From: Laguncularia racemosa
Lineage: Eukaryota; Streptophyta; Magnoliopsida; Myrtales; Combretaceae
Assembly (NCBI GenBank): GCA_037954665.1
Contig: JBBMOL010000231.1
Span: forward strand, 248,001-312,000
DNA length: 64,000 nt
Reading direction: 5' to 3'
In this document: positions 12,401 through 23,181 of the stretch, piece after piece
Layout of the letters: every line of letters begins with the position of its first letter
Numbering within the stretch: the first letter of the stretch is position 1
The notes under the pieces: model-generated
Seen by the model: only the letters and a program-made list of their open reading frames with translations
What the model was told of the DNA's origin: nothing
Database searches by the model: none
Program-made: the position numbers and the translations under genes

Positions 12401-13958
12401 TTGTTTAATTTCTAACACAAAAGTCAGACTTAAAAAAATAAATAAGCATTCCTAATAAATATGGGAATATGCATAAAATACAAGCACCAGCTCTTGTTTG
12501 AGTGCCTAACTGCTTCCAGGTATTTAAGGTTTATCAAGAATTTTAGGGGGCTTAGTTTGAAAATATGTGCCAAGCATCCTCATCCTAATAAATATGCTTT
12601 GAGTACTATAGCGGCAATTCGACACCGATAGTCCTTTACAATAATAAAGACAAAAGAGTAAATTCAAGGTTTTACTGATGAAACGTCAAACCGACTTTTT
12701 AGACTATTGAGATAGTTAAACAATCAGATGATATTTAAGTAATCCTGTTGATGATAGATCCTAAAACGACTGAGACAATTCTATATATAATATATATGGC
12801 ATTTTTTTTTTCTTGACCAATAAAACTAGATGTGCTAGCTACTTGTCCTAAAAATGGATCTTGACCAAACAACAGCAAAATATGATGGTTTTCAGAAAGG
12901 GTTTTAAGAAGAGAATTATGGAATTGGACTGGAGGTCCAAAATTTAAGGACAAGTAAAAGTGTCGGACTCTAGATCCGAGTTGTAATTCCACCGAAATCA
13001 GTTGTGGAGAATTCAATGTCACCGACAATAGTATTTTAACATCTTAGCAACCAAAAAAAACAAACAAACTGGAGATTAATAAAATACACGGATCGCTAGG
13101 TAAATATGCCTAAAATTCTGTGTCACGGATTTAAAATAACTAAGAAGCCTCGCCAGGTGAATTTTCATTTTTACTATGGATACTTTCAGATTTATGAACC
13201 CGTCTTTGTTTCTTTGCTTTTGATTTTCTAATAAATCAGACGATGGCCCTTTTTCAAAAAAAAAAAAAACCAATGAAGCTGAGGATAGATTATTAAACAA
13301 CTTCCATGTATTTTCGATATAATTTATACTTACCAGCTTTAATGGATGCATCAGCCTGGGCAACATTCCTGGCCATGGCGGTGAGCAGGGAAATTCCATG
13401 CTCAGCCGCCGCGACGGTGTTGGCAGTCGGGGCATTAACCACCAAGCAGCCAAATTCAGTAGCAGCCTGCAGATCCACATTGTCTATGCCAACACCTGCA
13501 CGTCCGACAACCTTCAACTTCCCCTTAGCAGCCTCAAACACCTGTCTTGTCACCTTAGTACCACTCCTAACAATCAAAGCATCACAGCTAGAGATTTTAG
13601 AGCACAATTCTTCAGGAGAAAGATTGTATAAGCATTCCACATTCCCGTAGTCCCTCAAAACTTGGAGACCTGCCTCTCCAAGTTTCTCGGACACCAGGAT
13701 TGTTGGCTTAAGATCGGAGGAATCCGCATCCCGGGAGTCGTGCACAGGAGTTTCCGGTGATTCGACAACTTTTAGAAAATTGGAAACAGCTAGAGAACCG
13801 CTGTTACTGCCATAGGATGCGTTGGTTACTTTAAGGGAAATTGGTGTTGCGGTGGTGTTGGTGAGGAAGGACATATGTATGGATTGGTTTGAAGAAGATT
13901 TATCGGAGGGAGTCAAAGATGTGCAGATGGGATTGATGTTGGAAGGAGAAGCAGCCAT
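9441..13958 (-). CDS. PGDH: D-3-phosphoglycerate dehydrogenase, plastidial (five exons)
   Basis: Oxidises 3-phosphoglycerate to 3-phosphohydroxypyruvate with NAD+, the first step of the phosphorylated serine pathway. Exons by splice signals and frame: 13958-13334, 11229-10853, 10657-10547, 10454-10359, 10109-9441 (625 residues, normal for plant enzymes). Residues 1 to about 75 are Ser/Thr-rich and acid-poor at the start, like a plastid transit peptide. The substrate-binding half starts near 84 (KPTILVSEKLGEAGLQVL). The NAD site GFGKVG is at 230-235. The catalytic triad is R314 (NVARGG), E343 (DVFTVEP) and H362 (TPHLGAS). An intervening domain occupies about 408-550, and a C-terminal ACT domain about 553-625 (QPGMIGQIGTILGEDNVNVN). 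ACT domains in this family commonly bind serine, but inhibition of this isoform cannot be read from sequence. Intron 1 is 2.1 kb; intron 2 has a GC donor. No frame damage. Angiosperms carry several paralogues; which one this is remains open. Confidence 0.96.
10658..10852 (-). other. GC-AG intron of PGDH (intron 2)
   Basis: On the minus strand exon 2 ends in GTGGCACAG and the intron begins GCATGA. It ends in ...CAG before GCAGCACTAG. Using the GC donor preserves the conserved GIVAQAALDVF stretch without loss. A GT donor nine bases upstream is possible but would delete three conserved residues (VAQ) in frame. The other three introns have GT-AG ends. Confidence 0.75.
11230..13333 (-). other. Large first intron of PGDH (2.1 kb)
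   Basis: Donor GTAAGT is at 13333-13328 and acceptor AG at 11231-11230, read on the minus strand. The intron splits a Gly codon (residue 209) after its first base. No transposon, RNA gene or other coding region was recognised inside it. Confidence 0.8.
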
Positions 13959-14056
13959 GTCTAATGGGTAAATGTTTAAGAGATCTCTCTACGTTCTTGG
14001 AGAGGTGTTCTTTTGCTTATGTTGTGTGTAATGAACTGGTCTTGGTTGAAGTATCA

Positions 14057-14063
14057 TTATATA
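14057..14063 (-). promoter_or_regulatory. Probable TATA box of PGDH
   Basis: The minus strand reads TATATAA here, about 100 bases upstream of the PGDH start codon at 13958-13956. That leaves a leader of roughly 60-75 bases if transcription begins about 30 bases downstream. Position and sequence fit a plant core promoter; the start site itself was not determined. Confidence 0.6.
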
Positions 14064-14299
14064 TCGGCTAACACTAGAGGAAATGTAATAAAATACTGAT
14101 ACTTCAGCTCACAAGCCATTGGTAAGATGAAGGAGAAGTTGAATTTGTCTTCGTGTCAACTAGGCTATCCTTCTGTAAACAAATGATGACGATGGATGCG
14201 TTAGGATGTAAAATAAGTTAAATTTATTTATGGGTTATTTGAGTTTGGATTGAAATTTATTTGAGTTTGAAGTAAAGTTTAATTAAAGCTGAATTTGAG

Positions 14300-14300
<1 letters not shown>

Positions 14301-14333
<33 letters not shown>
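14301..14333. repeat. (TA)n microsatellite
   Basis: An uninterrupted TA dinucleotide run of about 16 units lies upstream of the PGDH promoter. Two more TA runs follow at 14601-14622 and 15221-15246. Confidence 0.95.
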
Positions 14334-14336
<3 letters not shown>

Positions 14337-16847
14337 GTTAGATGATTTTGATTCAATTCGAGTAGATTTTAAATATTAATATTATTTTTATTAAAATATT
14401 AAATTTTAAAATTTTAAGTTAAATTTAAATTTGAGAATCCATCATTGCATCTCGACTTGATTCGCTTATAATTATTGATGTAGTGAATTGACCGAGGATA
14501 ATGCCATTTGATTGAGCTTGGGGTGGTGGGTGCTCAATTGCCGGCCGAGGGGTGGTCGACTAAGTTGGTTATGTCAATTTTAGTTTTTTTTTTTTCTTGT
14601 TATATATATATATATATATATTATAAATTTGAAACTTGTAATATGGTTTATTGATGAGGAAGTCTGATGCTTGTACCAAAATATTATATGCGACAAAAGA
14701 TCAGCTCAATTGCCGCCATCGGGTACGTTCACCTCGAATTCACCTAATATTTTTAGGTAAAATGGTATCATATATAGTATTATTATTTATCTTTTCCTAA
14801 TCACTTTGGTTGCTCACAATAGTGACAAATTTTGGATAAGATTGCGCACCATCACAAAAGGCACACACGAGACTCTCTTTGAGCAAAATGCAAAAGCCCG
14901 TTTGCACCTCTCTCCTCCTTTTTTGCTTTCGACCATCTTTTGATTTAAACAACCACCACCCGGTTCCATTTTCGTCTTTTTGTTCTGACCACCCCCTTTT
15001 TCTATGTAAAATCGTTTCATAATATTTTATCTTTTTCCTAATTCCTTTTGCATTTATTGTTTTGGTTGTTTATAACATATATAGTACTAAATTTTAGATA
15101 AACTTTGAATAAAATAAATAAATAAACTTTCGCATAAGCGCACACAACACTCTTTGAGGAAGCAAAAATGCTTTTTTTTTGTTTTTGAGCACTATTTTTA
15201 CCTCTCTTTTTTCCCTCCAATATATATATATATATATATATATATTACAACTATTTAAAGAGAAGAAATTAAATATAGTTAATTATATTACAAGATTAAT
15301 ATTTATACTATTAAGTTGCATTAGTCTTACTATCTTTTTTTTTTTCCGTTTTTAAGTAGTCTTACTTTTGATTCACCTTATGAATGAAATATTCCATAGA
15401 CCATGGAGTTAGGTTGGGTCTACAATTTTCCATTTTCCATATTCCTTAATCCTTGCCCATGGTGGGGGAAGAGATTACATATATAAATAATATAGTATTG
15501 TGTAATTGGTTCATTAATCAGTTTACCTATTAATCAATTGCCCGGTCTACATCAATCATCATAAACAAATTGCAATAATTAAAGGGCATTATTGCTTTCG
15601 TGTAATAAGAAATTTACTGTTGACAAGTGAAATGGTTTTAAAAGAAGTATTTCCTATAGCCGCTCATTATAAATGTACTTCTTAATCTATTACTAATATG
15701 GCAAATGCTCTTATATGTTAATAGTATTAACATTAATCTTATAATAGAATAAATTAAGTTTAAATCTTTCATTCCTATAGCTGTAATTGTACAATAGACA
15801 AAAAAAAAATCTAATGTTAAGGTGGAAACCATTTTAAACTTCATAAAAAGTATAAATTTAGTCTTTAATATTTACCAATTTTTTATTTCAATCCTAGATG
15901 GTTAATTTTTTTTTTAATCCCCAAGCTTCAACATTTACAAACAAGTTTGTCATTAATTTTTCCATTAGGATGACATGTGGTGTCATTTATTTTTTTATGT
16001 ATTTGATCCATAAAAATGTTATATATGTAGATTATTAGTGGGTATACTAGGTTGATTAAGTAATATAGATGGAATAGGTTGTCATTTCCATAATAATTAA
16101 ATTAATTATTAAACCAATATTAATTCTATTATTATCAAAGCACACAAAAAAATTACTAAAATAAAATTATGCTAACATTAACAAGAACTAACTAAGAAAA
16201 TGAAAATGATCATATTATAAAAAAAAAAAAACTCCTAAGTCGATAATGACTTTATAATATTTTTTTTCTTTTTTTGGCCAAAGACTTGGGAAAATTGAAT
16301 CTACCATGATATACTAATCGTATCGTAACTAAATTATAATTATATTGTTGAGAATTTGATAAAGTCTTCTATTTCCCTAACCTAATTTCCTAAATTCCTC
16401 TAGTCTAATTAACATGCATTCGGATTTACTGTTACTCCTCTTGTCAAACTGTAATTTCTAGTATCTTAAATTAATATCTCTTGCATCCCTTTAGTAAGAA
16501 ATTAAGAAAAACATTGCATTAAGTTAGATGCAAATTCAATTCAATTAAAAATAGCAAATCTTCATATTAAACTAAAATAATTTAATAAGAATTTTCGATA
16601 ATCATAAATCTCATTTTGGTTTGATGTTTTGAGTCTTAAAAATACAATTATGATATTAAAATTTATAATATGAATAATGAATTAGTAATTGGCTTTCATT
16701 AATCTCCAATACAAAAGAATTTATTACATGATTGAATTAAAGAAATATAACTACAAATAAAATCAATCCATGAAATAACTCATTAAAAGACCTGTTCGGA
16801 AACCAATGTTTTTTAAATAAATAAAAAAAAAGAAATGAAAGAGAGAA
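14334..16847. other. Intergenic, AT-rich, no gene seen
   Basis: No coding region is supported. The sequence from about 14200 to 14470 is rich in variants of TTTGAGTTTGAGTT, a dispersed plant repeat type. A divergent reverse-oriented relative occurs near 62640-63130. Short TA microsatellites are present (14601-14622, 15221-15246). Confidence 0.5.
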
Positions 16848-16849
16848 AG

Positions 16850-17350
16850 AATCAATGAAAATTCCAAACGCAATCAATCTTCTGCGCGGATGTGAACGTA
16901 GGGTTCTTAGCATTTGTGTTCTTGTGAAAATTCCTACCGCCTATCTCGAGTTACTCTTCCGGCTGGCCGCGTTCGGTCTCGTGTTCGTCCAATTATATGT
17001 ACAATACCTACCTGTGCCTTTCAGTTTTGTCCCAGGGTAAGTTGAAGGTCTCTCTTCTCCGTGACTGAGCGGCTCCATTGGACCATTCTCGATCTTCTTT
17101 TTTGACTGCGTCCTGTCCATGTTGGCCCTGCACCCGCTCTCTCCAGTCTTTTCTTTTTCTTCAACCCCACGAAATTCTATGGCAGGCTGGTCTGGGGTCT
17201 GGTCAGTGGTCACGTGATGAATTCCCATTATGGCGTCTATCGATATAAAATGATGTCGTCTTCCATTTAGTGGACCGTGAACAAGTGCCTGATCCGTCTG
17301 CTCCAAATTGCACCGTCACCTTGTTGGGCTTAAATGGTTCGACCGTAAAT
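16850..17350. other. GC-richer island with open frames, unidentified
   Basis: Base composition changes abruptly for about 500 bases inside AT-rich DNA. On the plus strand a 61-codon open frame starts at 16855; it is hydrophobic in its second half and ends just past a good splice-donor match (CAGG|GTAAGT at about 17034-17043). On the minus strand a 121-codon polar frame (17306-16941) covers the same DNA. I recognise neither protein and see no following exon. It could be an orphan first exon, a 5' untranslated region, or a transposon or gene fragment. Confidence 0.3.
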
Positions 17351-17968
17351 GGTTTATGTGTATATTTTTCGAATCGTACTTTTTCTTTTTTGTACACACA
17401 CATATATATATAAGTATAATAAAAAGTTAGATAAAAATATAAAATTATATAACATATCAGTATCTTTATTAAATAATATAATATAATATAATATTAAATA
17501 ATAAAAGAAGTAAGATAAAATAAAAAAATTTGGAAAAATAAAAGAAAAATAAAAAAATAATAAATCTGCAATATAAAGTATGATAATAATATATATGTAT
17601 ATATGTGTATATACATAATATATATACAATTTATATATATATATTTTTTTAAAAAAGTAGTTTCAACCACTCCACGTGAAGTAGGTCATTTAATCCATTG
17701 ACTGTCGTTGGTAGCCACCAAAATTAAAACCCGATTTCAATCAAATCAAGTTTTTCACTATTATTCCTTTTATTTATTTATTTAATTTTGATGACCATAG
17801 GTCAATCGACTCGCTTTTTGAAGTGGATCATGACTCACTTCACATGGAGTGGCCAATAGTCACTTGTGGGTTGTCATGCTACCTTCTTTAGTGGCTCTTG
17901 ACCACCTATTTGGCTTTAAAGTGGCCAAAACAATTTTTTTTTCTAGATTTTATTTTTTTTATTTTACT
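17351..17968. other. AT-rich spacer with low-complexity tracts
   Basis: Nearly pure A/T sequence from about 17400 to 17650 with TATA repeats, followed by a stretch rich in GTGG/CCAC words (17660-17930) that looks like an old dispersed repeat. No gene is seen. Confidence 0.45.
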
Positions 17969-17969
17969 T

Positions 17970-19007
17970 TATAAGTCCTAATTTAAATATCAAAAGGAGA
18001 GTAAATTGATATCTATTTTGAAATTTTAACTTTTTCAAAAATATTTCAACAAAAGTTAATCTTCTCAAGATATTCTTGATGGCTTGTAGTGTGTGATTAA
18101 AGCTCGAAAATAAAATGCAACAATTAAATAAAAAAATGATAAAAATAAAAAATAGAGATGGAAGATTAGGCATGGAATTTTATAAAGATTCTGCCTAGTT
18201 CTCTCTTTTAACTCCATTGTTGAAGATCTGGTCATCCATACCAGTGTCATTTCACTAATCCAATAAACAAAATATGAGAAGTTACAATTAGTTTACCAAA
18301 CATTTTACAATTTCTACTTTGCTTCTCTAGCTCACAACTTGGCTAATCTACTAAACTACAAAAAACTATTATAACATCTCTCAACTATAACTAACAACCT
18401 TTTAAGTAATCAAAAATCTCGAGGAAAATAACAATGAAGATCCTCAATAGTTTTAGCATTAAAAAAAAGAATATTAAAATAGATTCTAAGATAGTGCAAA
18501 GTAGTCTCTAAGGTTTTGATAAAGTTCAATTCTTGAGTACATTGTTTTTCTCTCTATCTTCTATTTTTTTTTTAAATTGCATTTATATATGTTATCTTCG
18601 GTCCTTAGCTTCTCAACAGTTAACAAATCTTCTTCAAATCTATCCTTAATTATTCGTTGATTTTGATTTCCTCAATTCTTGGACTTGATATTTTATTTTT
18701 CAAATTTGAACATTGTCAACTACAGCTTGAATTGTTGATCTATTGAGCAAACAATTTGTTTGATAAGATCTGGTTATTAGGTTGATGACTTCCTCATTAC
18801 TTATGGATAAACTTTGATCTTTCAATTTGAAATTCAAGTAGATATTTTGAACATGATCACTTGGATATGTCTCTAACTTCCATCCTTATCCAAAAGTTTA
18901 GTCAAATCTCCTTGAGTTCAATAAGCCGCAGCATCTTCTTTTGTTTCTCTATAAATATCCATGCCCATGTGCTTTGCAAATCTTGAATAAATAGATGCAA
19001 ATAATCA
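17970..19007 (-). repeat. 3' LTR of the copia element
   Basis: It aligns along nearly its whole length with 23182-24149. Shared blocks include the AACAACCTT stretch, the TTACTTATGGATAAACTT stretch and the ATGCCCATGTG stretch. It carries about 75 bases near 17993-18068 with no counterpart in the other copy, and its left edge (TTATAAGTCC) has lost the terminal TG. Many mismatches point to an old insertion. Confidence 0.75.
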
Positions 19008-19079
19008 ATTCAAAAATAAAGTTGTATTCACTTTGCTTATAAGAAAGCCATTTTTTTTAAATAAAAAATTCACTCAATC

Positions 19080-19363
19080 TCTCGTACCATGTATGAGAAA
19101 CTTGTTTTAGACTATAAATAGCTTTCTTAAGTTTATACACAAAGTCACCCTTAACTAGATCTTCAAATCCAAGAGGTTGTTCGATATATACCTCTTCTTT
19201 GATATATCCATTTAAGAATGCATTTTTTTACATCAATTTGGAACAACTTGAAATTTTTGAAACATGCAAAAGTAAGAAGTAAATGAATAACTTCTAACCT
19301 TGCAACTAGTGCAAAAGTCTCCCCAAAGTCAACACCTTCCTCTTGTGAGTATCCTTTTGTCAC
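19080..19363 (-). pseudogene. copia reverse transcriptase fragment
   Basis: The translation contains KGYSQEEGVDFGETFALVAR and FKNFKLFQIDV, both diagnostic of the N-terminal third of Ty1/copia reverse transcriptase. A frameshift lies just after ILKWIY (normally FLNGYI), and the frame continues with VYIEQPLGFEDL-like sequence. The catalytic YVDD portion is deleted. Confidence 0.9.
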
Positions 19364-20179
19364 TAGCCTAGCTTTATTCCTTATTATTTTGCCATTCTCA
19401 TCTAACTTATTTTTAAAATTCTACATAGTACTTATTATTGATTTATCCTTTGGTTTAGGGACTAAATTCCATATTCGGTTTCTTTTGAATTGGTCTAATT
19501 CTTCCCTCGTTGCATTTATCCAATCATTATTTCCTAAAACTTCGTCAATTGATGTTGGTTCAAACTCAAATACCAAGGCAAATTGATTTTTTTTTTTTAT
19601 GTTTTTTTAACTTACTCTAGTTCTTATTCCTAATCTAACATCTCATATAACTTTATCTATTAGATGATTTAGATGGATATTGAGTCATCTGTAAAGGTTT
19701 TGATCTACTCTCTGATGAATTGTTTGACCTAGGTTCTAACCTATTTCCAACATTGGGTTTGATATAGGTGTCTACTAAATTAGCTGGGTAAGATTCTAAT
19801 CTACTAGCAACATTAGGCTCAGTAGAACATTCTAAGGGGTCTTCTGACTTACTCTCTGTCTTGTCTTCATTCTGCTCACTCCTCTAATTCTTTTTGTAAT
19901 TTAGGGAAGATTCATCATCAAATTCATTAGTACTTTCTTCAATAAACCTAACATTTATAAACCCTTCTACTATTTTTGAGGTTTTATTAAGAATTCGTTA
20001 AGCTTTAGAATTTGTACAATATACAAGGAAAATAGTTTCATATATCCTTTCTTCAAATTTACCTAAAAGCTTGCTAGTTTTTATTACAAAGCACTATTGC
20101 AACTATTTTACCTAACTACTATCACCAAACTTTATATAACCATGTTCATTCCATCCTAAATTTGTGAACTACAAAACAT

Positions 20180-20680
20180 CATTCGTCATATGCCTCGAAC
20201 AACCACTATCAAGGTACTAGGTTCCTTTCATCTTTACTTCATGTTCCTACACACATCACAAACAAATTAAACTTGTTTATGAACCCAGTAATGCTTAGGT
20301 TCATTAAAATTCAAGAATTCATTTTGATTCTTCACTTGATTGCTATTAAGCTTGAAATTTTTATAAAAATAGTATTCTTCACTATGGTATTCTCTAATGT
20401 ATCCTATAATAGGATACTTCCTATTTTCTCCAAGATACCTTCTAATATTTTCTCTGCATTTTTCAGTGATAGGAATCAAAATCTGACAAGACTTATCATT
20501 AGGGCAAGAACCAAAGAATTTCGAATCTTGGCGATGAGGGCCCATTTTGAGCAAATCAACCCTGGACTTATTCGTTTACTAATCTCTTTTATCTTATTCA
20601 TGTATTTTATATTTCAACAGGCACACTTATCATATTTTATAGGGCGATGGATAAACTCACTCAGACTCAGCTTCTGAGTT
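20180..20680 (-). pseudogene. copia gag-end and protease remnant
   Basis: The minus strand encodes YLDSGCSRHMTND near 20216-20180. It contains the DSG active-site triad and the SRHM signature of copia aspartic protease. Upstream on the same strand, 20640-20500 encodes an ISKRISPGLI...SKWA...HRQ segment seen just before protease in related elements. Frames are interrupted. The nested LTR lies immediately upstream (20.7-21.9 kb). Confidence 0.75.
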
Positions 20681-20742
20681 ATCCATGGACCAACCTGAAC
20701 CGGCGATGAGTTGGGCCGACGAATCCTATGAAAGAGCTCGCA

Positions 20743-21506
20743 TGATGAAGACTATTTTCTTTTATTTTGTAATTGTTATTTGGACTATTTTATGTTGTAT
20801 TTTCTTTTAGGACACTTTCATTTGCTTGTAATTGTCTTTTAGGACCGGCCACCGTAAAAGTGGCATAGTTGTAATTTTATGCAATTTCTAACCCTAAAGG
20901 GAGCAAGTATAAATACTTGCTTGAAGTAGGGTTTGAGGAGGCCATTTTTCATATTTGAAACATACACTTTAAGCGTGGGAATTAAGGTTCTTCCTAATTC
21001 AATTTCTCTTATCAATTTCAATCCCAAGAATTGAAATTGTGGCGAGTGCAACAAGGGGAAATTATGAGTCATATCAATTTCTTATTATTGTGTTTTCTTT
21101 TCATCTCCAGTGAGTCATATCTAGGGTTAAATTGGAAGTTTCTTGGTCAAATTTGATTGCACTTGTAATCAAATTTTTGTTGCTTAATTGATTGGTTTTA
21201 GCCTTAGTTTTAACTTTCAATTTCGCATCATTTTGAACCGTGGATCATTTTGTTGGGAAAGTGAATCACGGAATTGGATCTTATTGTTCTTGTGTGTAAT
21301 TCACATGGAATTCATGTGGTTGTTGTTATATTGGAGAAGATTATCATTTTTGGATTGTTAATTGCAACATTGAGCATTCGGATCTTCATTACATCTCCAT
21401 TAGGGTTCATGCAATTCTTGATTCCATTGGACAGGTTTTTAATTGTGAATTGAAGTTGTTTCTTTGATTCATTTGCATGTGCTTAATCTTGGTTTTGAGC
21501 ACATCA
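20743..21506 (+). repeat. Nested Ty3/gypsy-type LTR on the opposite strand
   Basis: The sequence starts TGATGAAGAC and ends CA at 21505-21506. It is followed after four bases by a perfect initiator-Met-type primer site (TTGGTATCAGAGC at 21511-21523), so it behaves as a 5' LTR on the plus strand. A TATA-like AGTATAAATACTT is near 20908. It separates copia gag (21.9 kb onward) from copia protease (20.7 kb and below), so it inserted into the copia element. The start TGATGAAGAC is typical of CRM/Galadriel-type chromovirus LTRs. No coding region of this second element survives here. Confidence 0.7.
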
Positions 21507-21692
21507 TCTTTTGGTATCAGAGCATCATCATATTTGGATCTAAGATTGATTATATTGTAATTGAAGAATTGGTTACATTCATTGGAAATCGATGCCTTTG
21601 TTCATGAGATTGAGACTAGTTTGATTGACATTGTTTGTTTGTCTTTCAAATTGGTTTTTGTATGTGCTTGATATTGGTTTTAGGCACATCAT
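21474..21692 (+). repeat. 33-bp duplicated LTR-end motif
   Basis: GCATGTGCTTAATCTTGGTTTTGAGCAC (from 21474) recurs as GTATGTGCTTGATATTGGTTTTAGGCAC (from 21658), each followed by ATCAT. The first copy is the end of the nested LTR. The second lies about 150 bases beyond the primer site and may be the end of a second, mostly deleted LTR. Confidence 0.6.
21511..21523 (+). other. Primer-binding site of the nested element
   Basis: TTGGTATCAGAGC is complementary to the 3' end of plant initiator tRNA-Met, the usual primer of plant LTR retrotransposons. It sits four bases after the LTR end. Confidence 0.85.
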
Positions 21693-22099
21693 TCAGTGTC
21701 CACAACTTTTCCTTTTCCTTTTATATTGTTAACATTATCTTTGATCAATTCTATTTTAAGTTTAACAAAAATTGTTTTGTTTGTTTTAGACGATTCAGCT
21801 TTATCATAACCCAATCCAGTTTTAGATTGATCTTGTCATTGTGAAGAAATCAACGTTTAGAGTTTTCTACCGCTCTCACTAAAATTTTGAAACATATTCT
21901 CAATTAATTTTGATAATTCGTTTACTCATACTATCAACCTTTCCATTTCTTCCTTCAAAACCAAGTTTTCATTTACTAAGGCTTCCCTAGCTACAAATAA
22001 GCCTTCATTATCATTCTTGAGATTATCATTTTCATCAACCAGAAGTTTATTAGTATGCTAGAGCATCTTTTTCTTCTCTTAAGGCTTTATTTTCTACAT

Positions 22100-23135
22100 C
22101 TACTTGTGAAATCCTTTTATTAGCCTTAGAAGGGTTTTTAATAGTTTACTTATCTCTAAACTAATATCATCTGGTAGTTCTTCCTCATATTCACATTCAA
22201 TTTCAATTTCTAAGCTTACCTCTATTAAAGCCATCAAGTAGATGTTTGCTTCTTCAATGTCATCATCAATAGGTTCTAATTCATTCTCTGACTCATCCAG
22301 ATCACTCCATGTTGCAAACAAGGACTTGCTTGTTTTCTTATACTTCTCTAGTTTCTTAATGAGAACTAGAAACTTATATTTGATGTGCCCTAGTTTCTTG
22401 CACTCATAGCACACCAGCTCTTTTTTCTCCTTTTTCTTTAAATCCCTTTCCTATATCAATATTACTTTTGTTAGATTTACACCTTTTGGTAAACATCTTC
22501 TTACCTCTTTTTTAGAGTAATTTGTTAAGGCGTCTTGCTAGAAGTGTGATGTCTCCATCATCATCAAATGACTATTCATCATCCGAGTTATTCTTTGATT
22601 CCTAGGCTTTAAAAGTAATGGATATCTTTTTAAGTTCCTCTAAGGTACTCTCTACCTTTAAGAAGTTTGCTTCATCAAAATTTTTACTAAGGGAAGAAAG
22701 CTTGTTAGTAATTGTAGTGAATTTACTAAATGAATCTTTATTTTCCTCACCTAGTAACAATTTGAAGGTTCATATTGCGATATTAATGAATTAATCCTCA
22801 TTTTCCTAATTGACTTTGTGCCATCATAGGTTTGTTCCAATGTATCCCATATTTCCTCTGCTGTTTTACAAGAAGAGATTAAATAAAACTTAAATTGTGC
22901 AATTATATATAAAAGTAAATTCTTAACCTTTGAACTATGTTCATCTTTTTCAATATCTTCCAAATGTACGACTGGATCTAGAACTTTAAGATCTCTAGTT
23001 TTGATTATAGTATAAGTTTGGAAATTAAACGCTTGCATGTATGTCTCTATCCTATATTTCCAATAAGAATAATCAATACCATCAAAAAAATGAAACTTTA
23101 CCTAGTTGAACATTAGGACGATTACTTTCCACCAT
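22100..23135 (-). pseudogene. copia gag remnant
   Basis: The frame opens at an ATG (23135-23133) with MVESNRPNVQL, then a YWKYRIETYMQAF-like stretch and the UBN2-type gag block SSCKTAEEIWDTLEQTYDGT. It ends with a degenerate zinc knuckle, CYECKKLGHIKYKF at about 22414-22373, where the last Cys of CCHC is replaced. Several stops and frame breaks separate the blocks. The copia gag family is clear; the protein would not be functional. Confidence 0.85.
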
Positions 23136-23165
23136 TTAATCTTGACTCTAAATGATATTAAAATG

Positions 23166-23179
23166 TAGCTCCGATGCCA
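23166..23179 (-). other. Primer-binding site of the copia element
   Basis: The minus strand reads TGGCATCGGAGCTA directly after the 5' LTR edge (23182). This is a two-mismatch variant of the initiator tRNA-Met complement TGGTATCAGAGCTA. Confidence 0.75.
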
Positions 23180-23181
23180 AT

